Translations under genes and position numbers: made by a program
Shown: positions 44,577-53,333 of the stretch, piece after piece
How the letters are laid out: the number at the start of each line of letters is the position of its first letter
How positions within the stretch are numbered: position 1 is the first letter of the stretch
Assembly: GCA_024760505.1 (NCBI GenBank)
Contig: CP058931.1
Span: 873,501-937,500 of the forward strand
Direction: 5' to 3'
DNA from: Nitrospira sp.
GTDB taxonomy: Bacteria > Nitrospirota > Nitrospiria > Nitrospirales > UBA8639
DNA length: 64,000 nt
The notes under the pieces: generated by a model
The model's input: the letters and a program-made list of their open reading frames with translations, nothing else
The model's database searches: none
Told to the model about the DNA's origin: nothing

Positions 44577-45959
44577 ATGAGCACTGCAACTATGACTAAA
44601 GCCGCCGCAACTGACTATAAAGTTGCGGATATCCGTCTGGCCGATTGGGGACGAAAAGAATTATGCATTGCCGAAACAGAAATGCCGGCCTTGATGGCTC
44701 TTCGAAAGAAATATCATGACTCCCAACCATTAAGAGGGGCAAAAATTCTTGGCTGCATTCACATGACTATTCAGACCGGAGTGTTAATTGAAACGCTCAT
44801 TGAACTGGGAGCTGAGGTTCGCTGGTCTTCCTGTAATATCTTTTCAACACAGGATCATGCCGCCGCTGCCATCGCCGCAAAGGGAATTCCTGTATTTGCC
44901 TGGAAGGGTGAAACAGAAGAAGAATATGAGTGGTGCCTGGAACAAACCATTTTAAAAGATGGCCAACCGTGGGATGCCAATATGGTTCTGGATGACGGTG
45001 GGGACTTGACGATGATGCTCCACAAAAAATATCCAGCCATGTTAAACCGTATTCATGGGATTACTGAAGAAACAACCACCGGGGTTCATCGCCTACAGGA
45101 AATGTTAAAAAATGGCACGCTAAAAGTTCCAGCCATTAATGTGAATGATTCAATCACCAAGTCAAAAAATGATAACAAGTATGGTTGCCGACACAGCTTG
45201 AATGACGCGATCAAACGCGCGACTGATCACCTCCTGTCAGGAAAAAAAGCCCTCGTGATCGGGTATGGCGACGTCGGAAAGGGTTCGGCTCAATCACTTC
45301 GACAGGAAGGCATGATTGTCAAAATTTCAGAGATTGATCCCATCTGTGCCATGCAAGCCTGCATGGATGGGTATGAAGTGGTCTCTCCCTATAGAGGTGG
45401 GATCAATACAGGCAAGGTCGAAGACATCAATTCCGACCTTCTCCAGAAGACAGATATAGTCGTCACAGCTACCGGCAACTTGAATGTCTGCGATTCAGCC
45501 ATCCTGCAATCCTTGAAATGTGGGGCGGTCGTTTGCAATATCGGACACTTCGACAATGAAATCGATACTGCCTTTATGCGAAAGAACTGGGAATGGGAAG
45601 AAGTAAAGCCTCAGGTACATACGGTCTATCGTGACAAAGCCAGCAATGATCACCTCATTTTGCTATCCGAAGGGCGCTTGGTGAATTTGGGAAATGGGAC
45701 CGGGCATCCATCCCGAGTCATGGATGGCTCATTCGCCAATCAAGTCCTCGCTCAAATTTACCTCTACGAACGGAAATTCGCCGACCAGAAGGATGGAAAA
45801 ATTACAGTGCAGGTTTTACCGAAACATCTCGATGAAGAAGTGGCAGCCCATATGGTTAGAGGTTTTGGAGGGGTAATCACTAAACTCACTCAAACACAGG
45901 CCGACTATATTCACGTACCAGTCAACGGACCGTTCAAAGAAGACAGCTACAAGTACTAA
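44577..45959 (+). CDS. ahcY: Adenosylhomocysteinase
   Basis: The NAD-dependent enzyme removes S-adenosylhomocysteine left by methyltransferases. It is 460 aa with the NAD-binding 'GYGDVGKGSAQSLR' (about residue 225), the substrate region 'DDGGDLTMM' and 'NVNDSITKSKNDNKYG', and the C-terminal 'DSYKY' whose Lys/Tyr close the NAD site. It is the full-length bacterial form. A Rho-independent terminator follows at 46083. Confidence 0.97.
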   Translation: MSTATMTKAAATDYKVADIRLADWGRKELCIAETEMPALMALRKKYHDSQPLRGAKILGCIHMTIQTGVLIETLIELGAEVRWSSCNIFSTQDHAAAAIAAKGIPVFAWKGETEEEYEWCLEQTILKDGQPWDANMVLDDGGDLTMMLHKKYPAMLNRIHGITEETTTGVHRLQEMLKNGTLKVPAINVNDSITKSKNDNKYGCRHSLNDAIKRATDHLLSGKKALVIGYGDVGKGSAQSLRQEGMIVKISEIDPICAMQACMDGYEVVSPYRGGINTGKVEDINSDLLQKTDIVVTATGNLNVCDSAILQSLKCGAVVCNIGHFDNEIDTAFMRKNWEWEEVKPQVHTVYRDKASNDHLILLSEGRLVNLGNGTGHPSRVMDGSFANQVLAQIYLYERKFADQKDGKITVQVLPKHLDEEVAAHMVRGFGGVITKLTQTQADYIHVPVNGPFKEDSYKY

Positions 45960-46082
45960 CATTTACCTTAGAGTAGGTTTGATATTTTTCCCAGTGACCT
46001 CTTCACAGAGCCCATATCAAATGCTGATAATGTTTCTACAAATTGATTGCGAATTCAAAAATAACCACAGACGTTAGTAGTG

Positions 46083-46119
46083 AGGGGGCCTTAGTTTGAC
46101 AGGGCCCCCTAGCTTTTTT
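46083..46119 (+). terminator. Rho-independent terminator after ahcY
   Basis: An 8-bp stem AGGGGGCC/GGCCCCCT (46083-46090 with 46103-46110) with a 12-base loop is followed by a CTTTTTT tail. Located 124 bp past the ahcY stop. Confidence 0.8.
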
Positions 46120-46227
46120 CAAACAATCTGGTATTCTATTCATATGAATGGTATCAAGATTGATTGCTGCTATAGTATTGCCTCTCCCCGATTAAATTGG
46201 TACATTAAACTCTCAAACCACTCTTTT

Positions 46228-46251
46228 ACACGGGAAAATCAAGTCCCGTGT
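46228..46251 (+). other. 8-bp hairpin in the desaturase leader
   Basis: Arms ACACGGGA (46228-46235) and TCCCGTGT (46244-46251) with an 8-base loop; no T-run follows. Function unknown; could be an mRNA leader structure for the desaturase. Confidence 0.4.
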
Positions 46252-46404
46252 TAGTCGGTTTCAACAACCCACTTTCGTATATGTAAAAGAGATTTCAATC
46301 CTAAGGTTTTATTTCACTAACAAATCTATCACCGTTGAATTTCCCATCCAGGCATGGGGAACATGATCTTAGGTGACTAGAGATATAAGAGGACTTAGAC
46401 AGCT

Positions 46405-47265
46405 ATGTCACGAACGTTAGACCCCTCCTTAGCCGGAACTCCACAACGAGATTACCCCACAATGATTCTGTTTGGGGCAATTGTATTGACCACAATTGTC
46501 GGGCTCCCATTGTATGCCTACTTTTACGATTTCTCCTGGGTAGACTGGACCATGTTTGTCATGCTTTACCTATTTACAGGATTAGGCATTACTGTAGGCT
46601 ATCACCGGTTAATTACCCATAGGAGCTTTAAGTGCCCAAACTGGATCAAAGCCACGTTCTTAATCGCAGGCGGTATGGCGTTAGAAAACTCCGCGCTACG
46701 ATGGGCCAGCGACCATATTAGGCACCATGCCCGGTGCGACCAGAAAGAAGATCCCTATAACGCCACCCTGGGTTTTTGGCACAGCCATTGTGGCTGGATT
46801 TTCTGGAAAGACCCCAATCGTGACCCCAAATATGCCACCCGGCTTTTGCAGGATCCTCTGATTTTGTGGCAAGACAAATATTACCTTCCCATTCTTTTGT
46901 CTGGACTTGTGCTGCCATTCGTCGTGGGGCTTTTGTACAATGGGTGGATTGGGGGTGTCGGGTGCTTCCTCCTGGCTGGGCTCGCACGTACCTTCTTTGT
47001 CCTAAATTCAACATTCTTCATTAATTCCATTTGCCATATCTGGGGTGATCAACCCCATGGAACATCGGATTCGAGCCGAGATAGTTGGTGGATATCATTA
47101 CTCACATTTGGAGAGGGATATCACAACTATCATCATATGTATCAAAGTGACTATCGAAATGGAGTTCGCTGGTATAATTTTGATCCATCCAAGTGGCTTA
47201 TATGGACGTTAAGCAAATTAGGCTTAGCCTATGATCTTCGTCGCCAGGCTCCCAACCAGCCATAA
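46405..47265 (+). CDS. Acyl-lipid/acyl-CoA fatty-acid desaturase
   Basis: The 286-aa integral-membrane di-iron desaturase has all three histidine boxes: 'HRLITH' (about residue 67), 'HIRHH' (about 107) and 'HNYHH' (about 239). Four membrane segments flank them. The pattern matches the Ole1/DesC-type delta-9 class, which introduces a double bond into acyl chains, usually for membrane fluidity. RBS AGAGGAC upstream of ATG 46405. It is preceded by terminators and followed by one at 47282. Confidence 0.92.
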   Translation: MSRTLDPSLAGTPQRDYPTMILFGAIVLTTIVGLPLYAYFYDFSWVDWTMFVMLYLFTGLGITVGYHRLITHRSFKCPNWIKATFLIAGGMALENSALRWASDHIRHHARCDQKEDPYNATLGFWHSHCGWIFWKDPNRDPKYATRLLQDPLILWQDKYYLPILLSGLVLPFVVGLLYNGWIGGVGCFLLAGLARTFFVLNSTFFINSICHIWGDQPHGTSDSSRDSWWISLLTFGEGYHNYHHMYQSDYRNGVRWYNFDPSKWLIWTLSKLGLAYDLRRQAPNQP

Positions 47266-47281
47266 CGACATTTAGCATTTA

Positions 47282-47337
47282 GAGGCTCCTCCGGCCTGGA
47301 TTGGAATCTCGGACGGAGCCTCCTCTCCTGCTTTTTT
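47282..47337 (+). terminator. Rho-independent terminator after the desaturase gene
   Basis: The inverted repeat GAGGCTCC/GGAGCCTC (47282-47289 with 47315-47322), extended by inner pairs, is followed by a T-rich tail with a run of seven T ending at about 47337. A TTG start for argD at 47336 would lie inside this tail, so ATG 47429 is preferred. Confidence 0.75.
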
Positions 47338-47428
47338 GTTATCCGGCCAATCTCCCACACAACTCATTATTGCGCACCTAAGAAGTCGTGTGATAAATTC
47401 GCCTGCATTCACGCGGGTTTTTGACAAT

Positions 47429-48622
47429 ATGATTACAAGTGAACTTCAACAAAATACGGGTAAATTTCTGATGAATACCTATACCCGACTACCCATTTCC
47501 CTTGTTCGGGGAAATGGATGTCTGGTGTATGATGCAGAAGGCCGGGAATATCTCGATTGTCTCGCGGGAATTGCCGTCAATGTCCTAGGCCATGCCCAAC
47601 CGGATCTTGTGGAGACCATCACCCGGCAAGCCCGGCAACTCATTCATACCTCCAACCTGTTTTATACCGAACCCCAAACCAGGCTGGCCCAAAAGCTGGT
47701 GGAACTGTCCTTTGCGGACAAAGTGTTCTTTTGTAATAGCGGGACAGAAGCCAACGAGGCCGCCATAAAGTTAGCAAGGAGATATGCACATAACACCTTT
47801 GGCCCGGAACGGTTTGAAATTTTGACCATGGTGAATTCCTTTCATGGACGAACATTGGCGAGTCTCACTGCAACCGGGCAGCCAAAATTACAAGAAGGGT
47901 TTGGACCGCTTGTTCCCGGCTTTCGATACGTTCCATTCAATGATCTGGAAGCCTTGAAAGCCAATATCACTCCCCAAACGGCAGCTGTGCTGTTAGAACC
48001 CATTCAGGCTGAAGGTGGAATCATGGTTCCCCATCCTTCCTATCTGAAGGAACTTCGAGAGTTCTGCACAGAGAACCAAATCCTTCTGATATTCGATGAA
48101 GTCCAAACCGGGATGGGTCGCACGGGGACGTTGTTTGCTTATGAGCAGTTCGGAATTCAACCCGACATTATGACGTTAGCTAAAGGCTTGGGAGGAGGCC
48201 TCCCCATTGGAGCGTGCCTAGCTACCGACAAGGTCGCAGCGGCATTTGAACCAGGCACTCACGCCTCCACGTTCGGAGGCAACCCTTTAGCCTGCGCGGT
48301 AGCCTTAAAAGTCTTAGAACTCCTCATTGAAGGCGGAAAACTTGAACAAGGGCTGGTTGCCGGTCGCTATTTAGCCAAAGGACTTGGCTCCTTGAAAGAG
48401 CAATTCTCCTGCATCCATGAAGCCCGTGGCCTGGGCCTCCTCCAGGGTTTAGAATTAACCATTGACGGAAAACCTCTCGTCCTGGAATGCCTTGACCGAC
48501 GTGTCCTAATCAACTGCACTATGGGAAAGGTCCTCCGATTTGTGCCTCCCTTAATCATCAGTAACGCACAGATTGATCGGCTCCTGTCCGTCCTCTCTGA
48601 CGTTCTTTCCAAGCATCGATAA
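47429..48622 (+). CDS. argD: Acetylornithine aminotransferase
   Basis: This PLP class-III aminotransferase acts in arginine synthesis (and often as succinyl-DAP aminotransferase for lysine). The 397-aa protein has 'CLAGIAVNVLGHAQPDLV', 'FCNSGTEANEAAIKLAR', 'IFDEVQTGMGRTG' and the PLP Lys in 'TLAKGLGGGLPIGA'. ATG 47429 gives the usual length; the frame is open back to a TTG at 47336 inside a terminator. argF starts 3 bp after its stop. argD-argF-argH form one transcript. Confidence 0.95.
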   Translation: MITSELQQNTGKFLMNTYTRLPISLVRGNGCLVYDAEGREYLDCLAGIAVNVLGHAQPDLVETITRQARQLIHTSNLFYTEPQTRLAQKLVELSFADKVFFCNSGTEANEAAIKLARRYAHNTFGPERFEILTMVNSFHGRTLASLTATGQPKLQEGFGPLVPGFRYVPFNDLEALKANITPQTAAVLLEPIQAEGGIMVPHPSYLKELREFCTENQILLIFDEVQTGMGRTGTLFAYEQFGIQPDIMTLAKGLGGGLPIGACLATDKVAAAFEPGTHASTFGGNPLACAVALKVLELLIEGGKLEQGLVAGRYLAKGLGSLKEQFSCIHEARGLGLLQGLELTIDGKPLVLECLDRRVLINCTMGKVLRFVPPLIISNAQIDRLLSVLSDVLSKHR

Positions 48623-48625
48623 ATC

Positions 48626-49621
48626 ATGTCGTCACCAAGCCAGTCTTCTCGTACCAGAAAATCCCCCCCTTTCGCACAGCGCAAGAAGAGAACGGACCTT
48701 CCCAAGGACTTGCTGACGGTGGCCGATATTCCCAGGGATACGATTCACCATTTGATTGCTCTTGCTCAAAAGATGAAGGCTGCCAGAAAACAGGGGCGCA
48801 CCACTTTTCCGTTGAAGGGCAAAACGTTGGGTCTTATTTTTGAAAAACCCTCTACGCGGACCAGGGTTTCGTTTGAAGCCGGGATGAATCAACTTGGTGG
48901 ACAAGCCATTTTTCTAGCGTCCGAAAAAATCCAATTGAGCCGTGGAGAAAGTTTAGCCGATACGGCAAAAGTTCTAACGCGATACTTGGATGGACTTGTC
49001 GTAAGGACATTCAACCAAACCTCCCTAGAGGAATGGGCCCGACATACCTCGATTCCTGTCATCAATGGGTTAACGGACGATTGTCACCCCTGCCAGGCAT
49101 TAGCTGATCTTTTGACCATTGTCGAACACAGGGGCCACGCGAAAGGCTTAAAGCTGGCATATATTGGAGACGGAAACAATATCACCCACTCCCTCATCGA
49201 GATCGGGGCCAAGGTCGGCATGCACGTGATCGTAGGATGCCCACCAGGGTATGAACCTGATCCCCGTATCGTCGCAGCGGCCCAGGAAGAAAGCCAACAA
49301 ACAGGTGCCAGAATTGAAATCACCCATGATCCTAATATTGCCGCAACGGGCGCTGATGTGATTTATACAGATGTGTGGATCAGCATGGGCCAGGAACACC
49401 AGCAGGAACCACGCATGGAAGCTCTGGCGCCCTATCAAGTCAACGGGGGACTCATGCAGCAGGCAAAACCCAATGCCCTCCTCATGCATTGCCTGCCGGC
49501 CCATCGGGGAGAGGAAATAACCGAAGACGTGCTGGACGGCCCACAATCAGTCGTTCTGGATCAAGCAGAAAACCGCCTACACATCCAAAAAGCTATTTTA
49601 CTTCAATGGTTAGGAAGATAG
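48626..49621 (+). CDS. argF: Ornithine carbamoyltransferase
   Basis: The enzyme makes citrulline from ornithine and carbamoyl phosphate. The 331-aa protein has carbamoyl-phosphate sites 'KPSTRTRVSFE' and 'DDCHPCQALAD', and the ornithine-side 'MHCLPAHRGEE'. The first 25 residues (Ser/Lys/Arg-rich) are an extension beyond the family core. It starts 3 bp after argD and its stop is 5 bp before the argH ATG, so translation is coupled. Confidence 0.95.
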   Translation: MSSPSQSSRTRKSPPFAQRKKRTDLPKDLLTVADIPRDTIHHLIALAQKMKAARKQGRTTFPLKGKTLGLIFEKPSTRTRVSFEAGMNQLGGQAIFLASEKIQLSRGESLADTAKVLTRYLDGLVVRTFNQTSLEEWARHTSIPVINGLTDDCHPCQALADLLTIVEHRGHAKGLKLAYIGDGNNITHSLIEIGAKVGMHVIVGCPPGYEPDPRIVAAAQEESQQTGARIEITHDPNIAATGADVIYTDVWISMGQEHQQEPRMEALAPYQVNGGLMQQAKPNALLMHCLPAHRGEEITEDVLDGPQSVVLDQAENRLHIQKAILLQWLGR

Positions 49622-49626
49622 TCTTC

Positions 49627-51117
49627 ATGAAAAAACGTGCCGGCGCAACCTCCCTCAACGCCCGATCTCGTTCTTCAGCATCACCTCAACCAAAGCCGCC
49701 ACAAAAACCCGGAGATCAAAAACTCTGGGGAGGGCGATTTCAAGGTCAAACACATCAACTAGTGGAAACGTTCACCGCCTCGATCAACGTTGACCGCCGC
49801 ATGTATGAATATGACATTGAAGGCAGCATCGCCCATTGTAAAACGTTACAACGGGCTAAGGTCTTGCCGCAGCGAGAATGCCAAACCATTATTCGAGGAC
49901 TCCTGACCATTCGGGAGGACATTCGTGCCGGCCGTCATCAATGGAAGACCGAAGATGAAGATGTGCACATGAGCATTGAACGGCGCCTGACTGAGCTCAT
50001 TGGGCCCGTTGGCGGGAAACTCCACACCGGCCGAAGTCGGAATGATCAAGTCACCCTGGATCTTCGGCTCTACCTCAGGGATACTCTCCAACACCTGAGC
50101 AATGATCTCCGTTTACTTCAACAGTCGCTCGTGACGCTCGCTGAGCGGTATATGGGGGTGATGATGCCGGGCTATACACATTTACAGAGGGCCCAGCCCG
50201 TCCTCTTTTCGCATCATGCCCTAGCCTATGTTGAAATGGTTGAGCGGGACAAAGGGCGTCTCCATGATGCCTTGGTTCGAATTAACGTCATGCCGTTAGG
50301 TTCCGGTGCGTTAGCTGGAAACAATTACCCGATCGATCGACACTATACCGCATCCTTATTACATTTCCCTCGCGTGACCCAGAATAGCCTGGATGCCGTG
50401 TCTGACCGAGATTATGTCATTGAGGTGCTTAGCGCTTGCGCCATCGTGATGATGCACCTCTCTCGTTTAAGTGAGGAGCTGATTTTATGGTCATCACAAG
50501 AATTCCACTTCACAGATCTTCCCGACGGATTTTGTACAGGCAGCAGCATGATGCCCCAGAAAAAAAACCCAGACGTCCCTGAACTGATCCGCGGAAAAAC
50601 CGGTCGGGTCTATGGACATTTGTTCAGCCTCCTGACCACTTTAAAAGGATTGCCTCTCAGTTACAATCGAGACCTTCAGGAAGACAAACAACCGTTGTTT
50701 GACACATTGGATACCGTGACGATATCGGTTAATATTTACGCAGAACTCCTGGCTCAACTAACGATACGACCTGAGCCTATGAAAGAAGCAGTGTCTCAGG
50801 GTTTTCTGCTTGCCACGGAGTTGGCGGACTATCTGGTTAAAAAGGGGATGCCTTTCCGTGAATCCCACCACGTGGTGGGAAGTCTGGTACGGGAGTGCTT
50901 AGCGAAAGGGAAGGATTTGGGACAACTCACCCAACAGGATTTACTGAATGCCTCATCGTCTTTTGACGCCAAGGCATTTCAAGTTTTAACTCCCGAAGCT
51001 GCAATTAACAGTAAAAACATTATAGGTGGTACCGCTACAGCCCAAGTCACAAAACAGATCAAGGGTTGGAAAAAATCATTACAGGCCGAAATGAAACATT
51101 CGATGAAAAAACAGTGA
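49627..51117 (+). CDS. argH: Argininosuccinate lyase
   Basis: The enzyme splits argininosuccinate into arginine and fumarate. The 496-aa protein has 'KLWGGRFQG', 'LHTGRSRNDQVTLDLRL', 'PGYTHLQRAQPV' and the superfamily signature 'GSSMMPQKKNPD'. The first about 30 residues are a Ser/Pro/Lys-rich extension. A longer open frame back to 49375 overlaps argF in another frame and is not real. Synthase argG, which must act between argF and argH, is not in this window. Confidence 0.95.
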   Translation: MKKRAGATSLNARSRSSASPQPKPPQKPGDQKLWGGRFQGQTHQLVETFTASINVDRRMYEYDIEGSIAHCKTLQRAKVLPQRECQTIIRGLLTIREDIRAGRHQWKTEDEDVHMSIERRLTELIGPVGGKLHTGRSRNDQVTLDLRLYLRDTLQHLSNDLRLLQQSLVTLAERYMGVMMPGYTHLQRAQPVLFSHHALAYVEMVERDKGRLHDALVRINVMPLGSGALAGNNYPIDRHYTASLLHFPRVTQNSLDAVSDRDYVIEVLSACAIVMMHLSRLSEELILWSSQEFHFTDLPDGFCTGSSMMPQKKNPDVPELIRGKTGRVYGHLFSLLTTLKGLPLSYNRDLQEDKQPLFDTLDTVTISVNIYAELLAQLTIRPEPMKEAVSQGFLLATELADYLVKKGMPFRESHHVVGSLVRECLAKGKDLGQLTQQDLLNASSSFDAKAFQVLTPEAAINSKNIIGGTATAQVTKQIKGWKKSLQAEMKHSMKKQ

Positions 51118-51122
51118 ACGGT

Positions 51123-51371
51123 ATGAGGCAAATCCTAAAAATTCCTACCGGGTATTTCCTCATTTTTTGCATACTGGGGCTCCTCTCCTCCTCAGGTTGC
51201 GGAGCAGTGGGCCCTCCCATCCCCCCAGAAAAAGTTGGCATTGAAGCCAAGAGACTCAAGCAACAGCAAGATCAGGCCAAAACAGAGGGAGCCTTTGACC
51301 AGGACCCCCTCAATGTACCACTGGAAGAAGCAGTGGAATTACCGACCGTGTATCCTATCGATACCCGATAA
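51123..51371 (+). CDS. Small LptM-like outer-membrane lipoprotein
   Basis: The 82-aa lipoprotein has lipobox 'SSGC' followed by 'GAVGPPIPPE', which matches the LptM/YifL motif C-G-x-x-G-P-x-x-P, known to help LptD mature in the LPS export complex. The rest is short and charged. It starts 5 bp after argH. In E. coli lptM lies just before lysA; here lysA follows after one more gene, which supports the assignment. Confidence 0.7.
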   Translation: MRQILKIPTGYFLIFCILGLLSSSGCGAVGPPIPPEKVGIEAKRLKQQQDQAKTEGAFDQDPLNVPLEEAVELPTVYPIDTR

Positions 51372-51455
51372 TACACAGGGATTTGTCCAGGGAGAACCTC
51401 ACGAGGTACAATGAGGCCCCCACAGTCTCTCCAACAGTTTGTGGAGGATAAAAGA

Positions 51456-53333
51456 ATGGATACCTCACTCACTCACGGGGCAATTCGTCCCAAACTTCTG
51501 TTGCTTGATCCTTATCCAAGAAATAATCCCTATCGTATGACGGCTAGCGAGCGCCGGTCGATCTGGTTTCCGAAGCTCAGCCTCCCAGCGATTGCCGCCT
51601 ACACTCCAACATCATGGGATGTCGAAATCGTGGACGAAGCCGTTAGGGATATCGATTTTGAGACTCCCTGTGAGGTGATTGGAATATCCATTATGACGTG
51701 TTATGCCCCGAGAGCCTATGAAATCGCGGATGAATTTCGTCGACGGGGGAAACCGGTCATTCTCGGAGGAGTGCACCCCACCTATTGCCCAGATGAAGCC
51801 CTTCGCCATTGCGATTCCATTGTCTGCGGGGAAGCCGAAGACCTTTGGCCTCAAGTCATTACCGACATCGAGGCCGGGTCCTTGAAACGAATCTATCGCA
51901 TGGACCAATTTCCAACCTTGAGTCATTACAAACCCCCGCGTATTGAATTGCTCAGCCCGGATTCTTACATGACCAGGCTTTGCACCTTCACGACGCGAGG
52001 ATGTCATTTTGATTGTGAGTTTTGCAGCGTTTCCCCATTTAATGGCAAAACCACTCGACGCCGACCCGTTCCCGAAGTCATTGAAGAGCTGAAACGAGCC
52101 AAAGAATGGCTGCGCTCGGACATTATTGAACGAATGACCCGTGGGTCACTTTTCCACGCCTTAACAACCTCCCTGAAAATTTGGGTAGGGCTGGAAGAAG
52201 GTTCGATTGTTGCTTTTGTTGATGACCTGCATAACAGTCATCGTGCCTACTGCCGTGAGTTATGGCAGGCCCTGAAATCTCTCAATATTAAATGGGGCTG
52301 TCAGTCCACTCTCTTTCTTGGGGATGATCCTGAAATGGTACGATTGGCGGCCGATAGCGGTTGCGTATCGGTTTTTGTCGGGATGGAATCGTTGTCGGAT
52401 GATTCGCTCGATGAAACCAACAAAGGATTCAATCAGGTGCGGAAATTTGAAAACCAAATTAAAATGTTTCATGACCATGGCATCATGGTGAACCCCGGTC
52501 TCGTGTTTGGATTTGACAATGATGACGAGTCGGTATTCGAGACTGCCGTAGAATTTTTGACACGAAACAAAGTCGAATTGGCCTACTTTAATGTGTTGAC
52601 CCCCCTTCCAGGGACGGCCTTGTTCGAACGCTTTAAGCGGGAGGGCCGGATCATTGATCAGGACTGGTCGAAATATGACGGGAAGCATGTGGTATACACA
52701 CCCAAACGCATGTCAGCCGAGCAATTACAGGAAGGATTTTTCTGGGCCAACCACCAGTTTTATTCCTGGCCCTGCATCTGGAAACGCATGGGGCATAAGA
52801 GCCAGCGACTGATTCCCCGGCTTGAAATGAATTGGGAATTCCGAAAATTGATATACCGCACCACACCCAAAGGCGCTCTATCCCCCCTGGCTAAAGTGTT
52901 AAAAAATTTGCAAATCAAACTCCCGACATGTGAAACACAACAACTCGTTCCTAACGCTCTTCACCCTCAACCATCTCCTGATTCCAAACCCCAGGAGCTG
53001 TGCTTGAAAATGAAAGCTCGTCGTCACGATGCCTTTGCGGCTCTGTTCATTGATCTGGAGGGAACATTGGACCACCTGAATGCCAAAGAACTCTTGAAAA
53101 GGATTACACAAGCAGGACGTGAGGCCAAAATGGATATCGTGGTCAACTTTGAACACATAAAACATGCGACTCCGAAAGCTATTTACACCTTATTTGATGG
53201 GGAAATTCTCCGAGCCATCACCCCCCACACAAAATTACGCTATCGAAATTTAAAAGAAGCCTTTCAATCCATTGTTTCCGAAATCGCTCTTGAAAATTTG
53301 GACCTGTTTGATGAGGATATCCAGCATGCATGA
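51456..53333 (+). CDS. Radical SAM protein with B12-like N-domain and C-terminal STAS-like domain
   Basis: The 625-aa protein's N-terminal part (about 10-145) has a cobalamin-binding-like Rossmann fold ('EVIGISIMTCYAPRAYEIAD', 'VILGGVHPTYCPDEAL'), but without a DxHxxG motif. The radical SAM core (about 170-400) has C-x3-C-x2-C in 'TTRGCHFDCEFCSV'. From about 530 to 620 a STAS-like domain appears ('ALFIDLEGTLDHLNAKELLKR' and 'KMDIVVNFEHIKHAT'), without the phosphorylatable Ser of anti-sigma antagonists. ATG 51456 has GGAGG eight bases upstream. It overlaps lysA by 8 bp; function unknown, perhaps a tailoring or regulatory enzyme. Confidence 0.75.
   Translation: MDTSLTHGAIRPKLLLLDPYPRNNPYRMTASERRSIWFPKLSLPAIAAYTPTSWDVEIVDEAVRDIDFETPCEVIGISIMTCYAPRAYEIADEFRRRGKPVILGGVHPTYCPDEALRHCDSIVCGEAEDLWPQVITDIEAGSLKRIYRMDQFPTLSHYKPPRIELLSPDSYMTRLCTFTTRGCHFDCEFCSVSPFNGKTTRRRPVPEVIEELKRAKEWLRSDIIERMTRGSLFHALTTSLKIWVGLEEGSIVAFVDDLHNSHRAYCRELWQALKSLNIKWGCQSTLFLGDDPEMVRLAADSGCVSVFVGMESLSDDSLDETNKGFNQVRKFENQIKMFHDHGIMVNPGLVFGFDNDDESVFETAVEFLTRNKVELAYFNVLTPLPGTALFERFKREGRIIDQDWSKYDGKHVVYTPKRMSAEQLQEGFFWANHQFYSWPCIWKRMGHKSQRLIPRLEMNWEFRKLIYRTTPKGALSPLAKVLKNLQIKLPTCETQQLVPNALHPQPSPDSKPQELCLKMKARRHDAFAALFIDLEGTLDHLNAKELLKRITQAGREAKMDIVVNFEHIKHATPKAIYTLFDGEILRAITPHTKLRYRNLKEAFQSIVSEIALENLDLFDEDIQHA

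Larger units (their letters stand above)
45960..46404. other. Intergenic stretch with terminator and leader hairpin
   Basis: About 445 bp between ahcY and the desaturase, holding the ahcY terminator (46083-46119) and an 8-bp hairpin (46228-46251). No gene or riboswitch was recognised. Confidence 0.5.

Noticed and set aside
49375..49626. N-terminal 84-codon extension of argH
   Set aside because: Lies in a different frame over the argF coding end; homology starts at 49627.
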